NCBI GenBank assembly: GCA_019234035.1
Contig: JAFALX010000290.1
Span: forward strand, 1 to 8,935
Direction: 5' to 3'
Length of the DNA: 8,935 nt
Source of the DNA: Candidatus Dormiibacterota bacterium
GTDB lineage: Bacteria; Chloroflexota; Dormibacteria; Aeolococcales; Aeolococcaceae
Within the stretch, counting starts at the first letter, position 1, and each line of letters starts with the position of its first letter. Below are positions 1-4,901 of the stretch, piece after piece. The translations under genes and the position numbers were made by a program. Below the pieces are notes generated by a model. That model saw only the letters and a list, made by a program, of their open reading frames with translations, did not search any database and had not been told where the DNA came from.

Positions 1-364
1 CGGGGACCGCGCCGGCGTCGAGCAGTGGCAGCGCCTCGGGGACGCGCGCGATCTGTGTCGCGCGAGCGCGCGCCAGCTCGGCATACCCGCCGCCCTCGAT
101 CAGCGCCATCACGCGGTCTCCGCGCGACCAGTCGTGCACCTCCTCACCGACGGTCTCGATGACGCCGGCCACCTCGAGGCCGAGTGTGTCCGGCGCACCC
201 GGCGGGGCAGGATAGAAGCCTCGCCGCTGCAGGAGATCCGCGCGGTTCACCCCGGCCGAGACGACGCGGATGAGCACCTCGTCCGCTGCCGCCACGGCGT
301 CGGGAACCTCCGCGACGCGAAGCACGTCGGCTTCACCCGGATGGTCGACGACGACCGCGCGCAC
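1..364 (-). CDS. NAD(P)H:quinone oxidoreductase, PIG3-type MDR family (N-terminal part, cut by window edge)
   Basis: Only the first 121 codons are present; the gene runs off the left edge. Reading the minus strand from GTG at 364-362 gives MRAVVVDHPGEADVLRVAEV, then the stretch NRADLLQRRGFYPAPPGAP near residues 40-58, then GLEVAGVI and the ending DAGAVP. The NRADLxQRxGxYxPPPGA block is the recognised signature of the PIG3/TP53I3 branch of zinc-independent quinone oxidoreductases in the medium-chain dehydrogenase family. These reduce quinones or similar carbonyl compounds with NADPH in the cytosol. The visible part is the GroES-like substrate domain; the Rossmann NAD(P) domain lies outside the window. 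An in-frame TGA at 370-368, two codons upstream, fixes GTG as the earliest possible start. No good Shine-Dalgarno is visible. It lies 67 bp downstream of the L,D-transpeptidase gene on the same strand, so co-transcription is possible. The family is fairly certain; the substrate is unknown. Confidence 0.88.
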   Translation of the reverse strand, partial: MRAVVVDHPGEADVLRVAEVPDAVAAADEVLIRVVSAGVNRADLLQRRGFYPAPPGAPDTLGLEVAGVIETVGEEVHDWSRGDRVMALIEGGGYAELARARATQIARVPEALPLLDAGAVP

Positions 365-431
365 GAATCAAGTGTTGCGCGGCGGTACCGAACGCCGTTG
401 TCGGGATGACCGGCGCCGGAGCGGCCTGCGG

Positions 432-1700
432 CTAGGTGGCCCCTGGCTTGGCCGCGCCGGCGGTGGTGTTGATCGGGCCTACCCCGTTGGTGTTGGCGTA
501 CTGCGCGAAGGGAATCTGCCAGTCGCCTTCGCCCGACGCGTAGGTCGCCTCGTTTCCCGTGTTGCTGATCACGACGACGTCACCGGGCATGCTCCAGTTG
601 TAGAACGTGGTCGCGCGGTCGGTGCTGAGGTTGACGCAACCGTGCGAGACGTCGTCGACGCCCTGGTCGCCGATGTCCCACGGCGCCGCGTGAATGAAGA
701 ATCCGGTGGTGGAGATCGCGGTGTCCCAGAAGACGTCCTCGTTGTAGTAGTTGGCGCTGCCGGGAATGCACGCGGCGCCGCCGAACGTCACGCAGGACTG
801 CATCTTCACGTCGTATGACTTGTAGAGGACGAGGAGCGTGCCCTGCAGCGTCTCGTATCCGGTCTTCCCCATGCTCACCGGCCACGTGTCGATGAGCTGA
901 TCGTTCTGGTACACGAGCATCTGGTGCGTGTGGTCGTCGATGGTCGTGAGGTGCTTGTCGCCGATCGTGAAGCTCTCGTTCCAGTTGCCCAGCCCCCACA
1001 CGCCGTTCCCCGCATCGAAGCCGTTGAGGTCGGCGGAGACGGTGACCTTCGTTCCCGTCTGCCAGTAGTTCTGGGTGCGAAAGTGGACCTCGCCGTCGTC
1101 CAGCCAGTGCCACGCACCGATCACTCCGGGAGTCGACTGCACGGTGACGCGCTGGAGCAGCGCCGCCTTGCGGTCGTCGGAAATCGATGCGTTGAACTTC
1201 AGGTTGATCGTGTCGCCGACGCCGACGGTCTCGCCGTCGCCCGGCGTTACCGTGGTCACCAGCTTCTTGTCGGCGAGCAGCGTGTTGAAGGAGGTGGTCG
1301 TCGTCGTCGTCTTGCCGTTGCTGCCGACGGCCGTGATGTCCACCGTGTAGGTCGCATGCGAGTCGAGGCCCTGGTTGTACGTCCAGGAGTCCTGCGTCGG
1401 CGACATGTTGCCGCTGCCGGGGTCACCGCCCACGTCGTCGGTGAGCGTCACCGACTCGAGGTGCCCGTTCTTGACCGAGACCTGCACGGGCGAGTTCAGC
1501 GCGATGCCCTGGGCCTGGTTGGACGGCGACACTGTCACCTGCGCCGGGCCCTCCTGGGCCTGCTTGGCCGCGGCGCCGACGATATCGCCGGTGCCACCGG
1601 TCGCGCCGCACGCGGCAACGACGGAAGCCATGCAGATCGCGCCCGCCAGCGCCAGCGCGCGACCCGGCATGTCGGTCAGCGTTGTGACGAAACGTACCAT
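432..1700 (-). CDS. L,D-transpeptidase lipoprotein with Ig-like domains (YkuD family, LdtMt2-like)
   Basis: A 422-residue exported enzyme expected to make 3-3 peptidoglycan cross-links or attach proteins to peptidoglycan. The N-terminus has a hydrophobic segment (about residues 14-30) ending in the lipobox VAAC, so C31 is probably the lipidated residue. Two bacterial Ig-like domains follow (about 52-140 and 147-247). The YkuD catalytic domain (about 250-381) carries IHAAPWDIGDQG with H337 and SHGCVNLS with H353 and catalytic C355. After it, GDWQIPFAQY (392-401) matches the C-terminal tail of actinobacterial Ldts (GDWNIPWDQW in LdtMt2). A Thr run lies at 131-136. Two extra cysteines (C303, C311) sit in the loop before the active-site histidine and could form a disulfide. 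The frame stays open back to 2030, but that extension is arginine-rich and overlaps the divergent sulfurtransferase, so the ATG at 1700 was chosen. M11 (1670) is an alternative start. The family is secure; the exact role is inferred. Confidence 0.93.
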   Translation of the reverse strand: MVRFVTTLTDMPGRALALAGAICMASVVAACGATGGTGDIVGAAAKQAQEGPAQVTVSPSNQAQGIALNSPVQVSVKNGHLESVTLTDDVGGDPGSGNMSPTQDSWTYNQGLDSHATYTVDITAVGSNGKTTTTTTSFNTLLADKKLVTTVTPGDGETVGVGDTINLKFNASISDDRKAALLQRVTVQSTPGVIGAWHWLDDGEVHFRTQNYWQTGTKVTVSADLNGFDAGNGVWGLGNWNESFTIGDKHLTTIDDHTHQMLVYQNDQLIDTWPVSMGKTGYETLQGTLLVLYKSYDVKMQSCVTFGGAACIPGSANYYNEDVFWDTAISTTGFFIHAAPWDIGDQGVDDVSHGCVNLSTDRATTFYNWSMPGDVVVISNTGNEATYASGEGDWQIPFAQYANTNGVGPINTTAGAAKPGAT

Positions 1701-1717
1701 CAACTCGTAAAGGTGTC

Positions 1718-1747
1718 CGCTAGGTGCCGCCCATGCGGCAACGTCAA
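1718..1747 (-). promoter_or_regulatory. Candidate promoter of the L,D-transpeptidase gene, with an inverted repeat in the spacer
   Basis: On the minus strand, TTGACG (1747-1742) could serve as a -35 element. An 18-bp spacer separates it from CTAGCG (1723-1718), a poor -10. The perfect 16-bp inverted repeat TGCCGCCCATGCGGCA (1725-1740) fills almost the whole spacer, which would suit a regulator that binds between the two elements. The start codon is about 20 bp further on. The -35 is good and the -10 is weak, so this is a guess from spacing and position only. Confidence 0.3.
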
Positions 1748-1813
1748 GGTTGGAACGCCTGGGCCCTGTCCCGGGTTTCGTGGCGGACCTGTGACGCCCG
1801 CCAGCAGGTACCC

Positions 1814-2647
1814 ATGTTAACGCCCCTTGTGACCCCGGCCACATTGGCGCTCGCCATGGGTGCGTCCGGCGAACCGGTGCTGCTCGATGTGCGCTGGGCG
1901 CTCGGCGGGCCCCCGGGGATCGAGGAATTCCGCCTCGCGCACATCCCGAACGCGCGCTTCGTCGATCTCGACCGTGATCTCGCCGCGCCTCCCGGTGCGG
2001 GGCGCCACCCCCTGCCCGACGCCGCGGCATTCGGCGCCGCGATGCGTGCCGCCGGGGTGAGCTCCGGGCGCGGCGTCGTGGTCTACGACGCCGGCAACAG
2101 CATGGCGGCCGCGCGCGCCTGGTGGCTGCTGCGCTACTTCGGCCACCCGGATGTGCGGGTGCTCGACGGAGGCTTCGCCGCCTGGATTGCCGAGGGCCGG
2201 CCCGTCACGTCCGACGTGGCCGAGGCGGCCGCGGGCGACTTCGAGCCGAGCCCCGGCCACATGCCGATGCTCGACGCCGCCGGGGCGGCCGAGCTGGCCA
2301 GGACCGGACTGCTGCTCGACGCGCGGGCCGCCGAGCGGTTCCGTGGCGACGTCGAGCCGGTCGATCCGGTGGCCGGCCACATCCCCGGCGCCAGGAGCGC
2401 ACCGACGACGGAGAACATCGATACCTCGGGACGCTTCCTCGATCACGAGCGGCTCCGCGGGCGGTTCGCCGCCCTCGGCGTGGCGCCGCGCGTTGCGGTG
2501 GGGGCGTATTGCGGATCGGGGGTGACGGCCGCTCACGAGGTGCTCGCCCTGACCCTCGCCGGCGTCGAGAGCCCGTCGCTGTATGTCGGATCCTGGAGTG
2601 ACTGGATCGCGGATCCGTCGCGTCCGATAGCCACTGGCGAAATCTGA
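1814..2647 (+). CDS. sseA: Sulfurtransferase with two rhodanese domains (3-mercaptopyruvate sulfurtransferase type)
   Basis: A 277-residue cytosolic tandem rhodanese, the usual length for SseA/TST enzymes. These transfer the sulfane sulfur of 3-mercaptopyruvate or thiosulfate to thiols or cyanide. The N-terminal rhodanese domain (about 5-130) carries LLDVRW and ends in VLDGGFAAW. The position of the catalytic loop there reads VVVYDAGNS, with Asp in place of Cys, so this domain is inactive, as is normal for the family. The C-terminal domain (about 150-272) has LLDARAAERFRG, GHIPGARSAP and the active loop CGSGVT with C233. CGSGVT is typical of mercaptopyruvate sulfurtransferases, whereas CRKGVT marks thiosulfate enzymes. 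The ATG at 1814 was chosen because homology begins there and AGG (1806-1808) lies 5 nt upstream; the open frame reaches back to 1724 but reads nothing family-like. The gene is divergent from the L,D-transpeptidase and convergent with the thiolase. The family is certain; the mercaptopyruvate preference is inferred from the loop. Confidence 0.93.
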   Translation: MLTPLVTPATLALAMGASGEPVLLDVRWALGGPPGIEEFRLAHIPNARFVDLDRDLAAPPGAGRHPLPDAAAFGAAMRAAGVSSGRGVVVYDAGNSMAAARAWWLLRYFGHPDVRVLDGGFAAWIAEGRPVTSDVAEAAAGDFEPSPGHMPMLDAAGAAELARTGLLLDARAAERFRGDVEPVDPVAGHIPGARSAPTTENIDTSGRFLDHERLRGRFAALGVAPRVAVGAYCGSGVTAAHEVLALTLAGVESPSLYVGSWSDWIADPSRPIATGEI

Positions 2648-2743
2648 CCCATCAAAACGCATCGACCGGCGCAAGAAAGCGCCTCCAGGCAGCGTTACTG
2701 TCAGTCGAGCGCCAACGTGGCGCGAACAGGAAGGGCTACCCGG

Positions 2744-2771
2744 GGGCCGGCGTTCGGGGGAGCGCCGGCCC
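2744..2771. repeat. Strong 9-bp GC-only hairpin downstream of the sulfurtransferase gene
   Basis: GGGCCGGCG (2744-2752) pairs perfectly with CGCCGGCCC (2763-2771) across a 10-nt loop. It lies about 100 bp after the sulfurtransferase stop. Without a T-tract it is not a canonical intrinsic terminator, but a stem this stable could pause or block polymerase or protect a 3' end. The role is inferred. Confidence 0.4.
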
Positions 2772-2917
2772 GTGTCGCCTTACGGCAGGGACTGCGACGT
2801 GCGCCGTCGCGACGACGCGGAACGCCACCCGAACGACGGGGGGTGTGGAGCAGCGTGGGGTCGAGGGAGGCCCCACCGGCTGCCGCGCGACGGCGGCGTG
2901 TGTCGCCCCGTCCGGCT

Positions 2918-2937
2918 CGAGCTCGGCTAAGAGCTCG
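2918..2937 (-). terminator. Hairpin just after the thiolase stop codon (possible T-less terminator)
   Basis: CGAGCTC (2918-2924) pairs with GAGCTCG (2931-2937) around the 6-nt loop GGCTAA. On the minus strand the stem begins 12 bases past the thiolase TAG. No U-run follows, so it would be at best a non-canonical terminator or a 3'-end stabiliser, as is often suggested for GC-rich actinobacteria. Confidence 0.35.
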
Positions 2938-2949
2938 GATGCAGACGTG

Positions 2950-4113
2950 CTAGTTGAGCCGCTCCACGATCATCGCCATCCCCTGGCCGCCGCCCACGCA
3001 CATCGTCTCGAGGCCGACGGTCTTGTCCGCCTCACGGAGGCCGTTGAGGAGCGTGCAGAGGATGCGGGCGCCGGTCATGCCGAAGGGATGGCCCAGCGCG
3101 ATGGCGCCGCCGTGCGGATTGAAGCGGTCGTCGAACGGATCGATGCCGATGGCGCGTGCCGATGGGATCACCTGGGCGGCGAACGCCTCGTTGATCTCGA
3201 CGATGTCCATGTCATCGATGCTCATGCCGGCCCGCTGCAGCGCCTGTTTGGAGGCCTGGATCGGGCCGAGGCCCATGTACTCGGGGGCGAGCGCCGTCAG
3301 TCCGGTGGAGACGATGCGCGCGATCGGCGTGATGCCGAGCTCCCTGGCGCGCGTGTCCGACATGATCACCACAGCCGCCGCACCGTCGTTGAGCGGACAG
3401 GAGTTGCCGGCGGTGACGCTGCCGTCCTCCCGGAACACCGGCGGCAGCGTCGCCAGCTTCTCGAGGGAGGTCCCGCGGCGCGGGCCGTCGTCCTTGGTGA
3501 ACGTGCCGTCGCCGTTGAGCGACACCGGCAGGATCTCGTGGTCGAAGAAGCCGCTGTCCTGCGCCGTGACCGCGCGCTCCTGGCTGCGCAGGGCGAACAG
3601 GTCCATCTCCTCCCGGGAGATCTCCTCTCGCCGGGCGACGTTCTCGGCGGTCTGGCCCATCGCGATGTAGATGTCGGGGTAGCCCTCGGTGTTGCCCGGC
3701 TGGAGACGGTCGTTCTGGGCGGTGGGGATGTCGCTCGTGCCGTTGAGGTAGCGCGAGACACACTCGACGCCGACGCTCAGGAAGACGTCGCCCTCGCCGG
3801 CGCGGATCGCATGCGCCGCGATGCGCGAGCTCTGCAGCGACGAGGCGCAGTACCGCGTGATCGTGGTGCCGGGCACGTCGAGGCGGGTGAGGATGCTGAT
3901 GACGCGGCCGAGGTTGAAGCCCTGCTCGCCCCCCGGCAGGCCGCAGCCGCAGATGAGGTCCTCGATCTCGGCGCGGTCGAGCTCCGGCACCTTGGCGAGC
4001 ACCTGCTCGACCACCTGTGCCCCGAGGTCGTCCGGCCGGACGTTGACCAGCGATCCCTTCATCGCCCGGCCGATCGCGGAGCGACCGTAGGCGACGACGA
4101 CTGGCTCTGGCAT
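2950..4113 (-). CDS. Acetyl-CoA acyltransferase (thiolase), FadA3-like
   Basis: A 387-residue thiolase that cleaves 3-ketoacyl-CoA with CoA in the last step of beta-oxidation, or condenses acetyl-CoA in reverse. All catalytic blocks are present. The nucleophile is C89 in RYCASSLQSS. NEAF (308-311) follows, then H342 in GGAIALGHPFGMTGAR and C372 in MCVGGGQGMAM. The N-terminus (VVAYGRSAIGRAMKGSL, then RPDDL) and the ends of the catalytic blocks match, from memory, mycobacterial FadA3 (Rv1074c) closely. The ATG at 4113 was chosen because AGGAG (4124-4120) sits 6 nt upstream; the in-frame ATG at 4143 adds ten residues and would overlap a candidate operator. The gene is transcribed away from vapBC and towards the sulfurtransferase gene. 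An inverted repeat at 4129-4152 probably controls it. The enzyme class is near certain; chain-length preference is unknown. Confidence 0.95.
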   Translation of the reverse strand: MPEPVVVAYGRSAIGRAMKGSLVNVRPDDLGAQVVEQVLAKVPELDRAEIEDLICGCGLPGGEQGFNLGRVISILTRLDVPGTTITRYCASSLQSSRIAAHAIRAGEGDVFLSVGVECVSRYLNGTSDIPTAQNDRLQPGNTEGYPDIYIAMGQTAENVARREEISREEMDLFALRSQERAVTAQDSGFFDHEILPVSLNGDGTFTKDDGPRRGTSLEKLATLPPVFREDGSVTAGNSCPLNDGAAAVVIMSDTRARELGITPIARIVSTGLTALAPEYMGLGPIQASKQALQRAGMSIDDMDIVEINEAFAAQVIPSARAIGIDPFDDRFNPHGGAIALGHPFGMTGARILCTLLNGLREADKTVGLETMCVGGGQGMAMIVERLN

Positions 4114-4128
4114 GAGTGTCTCCTGGAG

Positions 4129-4152
4129 AAAGTTGACTTCCATGTCAATTTT
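4129..4152. promoter_or_regulatory. Candidate operator: 24-bp inverted repeat upstream of the thiolase gene
   Basis: AAAGTTGAC (4129-4137) and GTCAATTTT (4144-4152) are reverse complements at 8 of 9 positions, separated by TTCCAT. The perfect core is TTGAC-N6-GTCAA. It starts 4 bp upstream of the thiolase Shine-Dalgarno and is notably AT-rich for this genome. Such dyads are typical of dimeric repressors (TetR, MarR, GntR or MerR types) controlling fatty-acid genes, but no regulator gene lies in the window. A weak minus-strand promoter fits around it: TTTCGA (4176-4171), 17-bp spacer, CAAAAT (4153-4148). This would place the repeat over the -10 and the transcription start. The repeat is seen; the function is inferred. 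Confidence 0.55.
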
Positions 4153-4192
4153 GCACCGATGGGCCTCGCCTCGAAACCCGCCATGATGCAGA

Positions 4193-4201
4193 TGCTAGAA
4201 T
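4193..4201 (+). promoter_or_regulatory. Extended -10 promoter of vapBC (leaderless transcript likely)
   Basis: TGCTAGAAT is an extended -10 element (TG-N-TAGAAT). The hexamer ends 6 bp before the ATG at 4208, so transcription would start at or next to the A of the start codon. No Shine-Dalgarno precedes that ATG, which fits a leaderless mRNA, common in actinobacteria. A weak -35 (TCGAAA, 4171-4176) lies 19 bp upstream of the hexamer. Confidence 0.55.
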
Positions 4202-4207
4202 CAGCAC

Positions 4208-4447
4208 ATGATTCGCCGCACAACACTTGCTGCGGAGTCCGCGGATCTCGCAGTCCTCGAAACCGAGGCTCGTCGTCGCGGGGTTTCGCTCGCGGCGATC
4301 CTTCGAGAGATCGTGGCCGAAGCCGCGAGCGAGCGTCGCGCAACCGCTCCCCGCCCGCATTGGGGCGTCTTCGCGGGCCCAGGCGACCTCGCTCAGCACT
4401 CGGTGGACGACGAGGACTCTCCGGCCGCATCGCGTCTGCGCTCATAG
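4208..4447 (+). CDS. vapB: VapB-type antitoxin (ribbon-helix-helix-like)
   Basis: A 79-residue small protein. The N-terminal 40 residues, MIRRTTLAAESADLAVLETE continuing to EARRRGVSLAAILREIV, fit the ribbon-helix-helix layout: one beta strand, then two helices with the turn at RRRGVS. Members dimerise and bind operator DNA. The C-terminal tail (about 45-79), with GDLAQHSVDDEDSPAA, resembles the flexible acidic toxin-binding tail of VapB antitoxins. It is immediately followed by a PIN-domain toxin gene 8 bp downstream, the standard VapBC order. By family knowledge the antitoxin neutralises the toxin and represses its own operon. The start is set by the promoter placement at 4193-4201. No Shine-Dalgarno is present. 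Confidence 0.8.
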   Translation: MIRRTTLAAESADLAVLETEARRRGVSLAAILREIVAEAASERRATAPRPHWGVFAGPGDLAQHSVDDEDSPAASRLRS

Positions 4448-4455
4448 GGACCGCA

Positions 4456-4869
4456 TTGGCACTGCTCCTCGACACGAGCGGTGTCATCGCGCTGCTCGAC
4501 AGGCATGACGACGGCCACGCCGCGTGCATCGTGGTTGCAGCAGCCGAGGACGCGCTGATCGTTCCGCCGATGACGCTGGTCGAAATCGACTACTGGTGCC
4601 GAAAGCGGGGCGCGGCTGCCGCCTTCTCGCAGTTCAGCCGCGACATCGCGCAGGGCGCGTACGAGATGGCCACATGGACCACCGCTGACCTCGCCCGTGC
4701 GGTGGAGATCGCCGACCGATACGGCGACCTCGATCTCGGCATCGTCGACGCATCCATCGTCGCGCTCGCGGAGCGCCTCGCCATCACCAGGGTTCTGACA
4801 CTCGACCGCCGCGACTTCTCAGTCGTTCGACCGCGGCACTGCCGCGCACTCACATTGCTCCCTTCTTAG
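4456..4869 (+). CDS. vapC: VapC-type PIN-domain ribonuclease toxin
   Basis: A 137-residue PIN-domain protein, the normal VapC length. The expected acidic metal-binding residues are visible: D6 in LLLDTSGVIALLDR, E43 in TLVEIDYW, and D98 (with D93) in DLDLGIVDASIVALAERL, followed by the family's final TLDRRDF (D117/D120). VapC toxins are Mg2+-dependent endoribonucleases that cut specific tRNA or rRNA sites and halt translation. TTG at 4456 was chosen because translation from it begins directly with the conserved first strand (ALLLDTS) and AGGGA (4446-4450), overlapping the vapB stop, sits 5 nt upstream. There is no ATG or GTG nearby in frame. The Shine-Dalgarno overlapping the vapB stop suggests translational coupling. 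The RNA target cannot be predicted. Confidence 0.88.
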   Translation: MALLLDTSGVIALLDRHDDGHAACIVVAAAEDALIVPPMTLVEIDYWCRKRGAAAAFSQFSRDIAQGAYEMATWTTADLARAVEIADRYGDLDLGIVDASIVALAERLAITRVLTLDRRDFSVVRPRHCRALTLLPS

Positions 4870-4885
4870 CGGGCTCAGCGAAGCG

Positions 4886-4891
4886 TATTCT
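4886..4891 (+). promoter_or_regulatory. Possible -10 element of the acyl-CoA reductase gene
   Basis: TATTCT ends 10 bp before the reductase ATG. If used, the mRNA leader would be only about 2-4 nt, nearly leaderless. This fits the absence of a clear Shine-Dalgarno before 4902. No good -35 was found, so read-through from vapBC (32 bp upstream) is the alternative. Confidence 0.3.
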
Positions 4892-4901
4892 CGGCCGCGG
4901 A

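Larger units (their letters stand above)
2648..2949. other. Gene-free gap between convergent genes, rich in hairpins
   Basis: No convincing protein gene lies in these 302 bases. The open frame at 2717-2953 (+) is an Arg/Ala/Pro-rich low-complexity translation with no family resemblance. The stretch contains several perfect or near-perfect stem-loops in succession. They are 2668-2683 (5 bp), 2709-2723 (6 bp, GCGCCA/TGGCGC), 2744-2771 (9 bp, GGGCCGGCG/CGCCGGCCC), 2794-2810 (6 bp, GCGACG/CGTCGC), 2850-2883 (5 bp plus 8 bp with a 2-nt bulge), 2889-2912 (5 bp plus 4 bp with one bulged C) and 2918-2937 (7 bp). None is followed by a T-run on either strand. They may act as transcription barriers between the converging genes or belong to a structured RNA. 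High GC raises the chance of accidental pairing. No tRNA, tmRNA, SRP RNA or RNase P RNA signature was recognised. Confidence 0.5.

Noticed and set aside
1294..1312. Short GTC trinucleotide run that looks like a microsatellite
   Set aside because: It is the coding sequence for the Thr run (residues 131-136) in the Ig-like part of the transpeptidase, without wider repeat structure.
924..1820. 298-residue plus-strand open frame opposite the L,D-transpeptidase
   Set aside because: Arg/Val-rich shadow with no domain signature; the opposite strand encodes a complete enzyme with catalytic motifs.
1701..2030. N-terminal extension of the L,D-transpeptidase frame to an upstream ATG
   Set aside because: The added 110 residues are Arg/Ala/Pro-rich, overlap the well-supported sulfurtransferase gene and would bury the lipoprotein signal sequence inside the protein.
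2717..2953. 78-residue plus-strand open frame in the convergent gap
   Set aside because: Arg/Ala/Pro-rich composition with no recognisable domain or ribosome binding site; its ATG lies in a hairpin.
2845..4455. Long plus-strand open frame that runs antisense to the thiolase and into the vapC frame
   Set aside because: Its translation has no family resemblance outside the VapC part. It is the usual antisense shadow of a high-GC gene that happens to be in frame with vapC.
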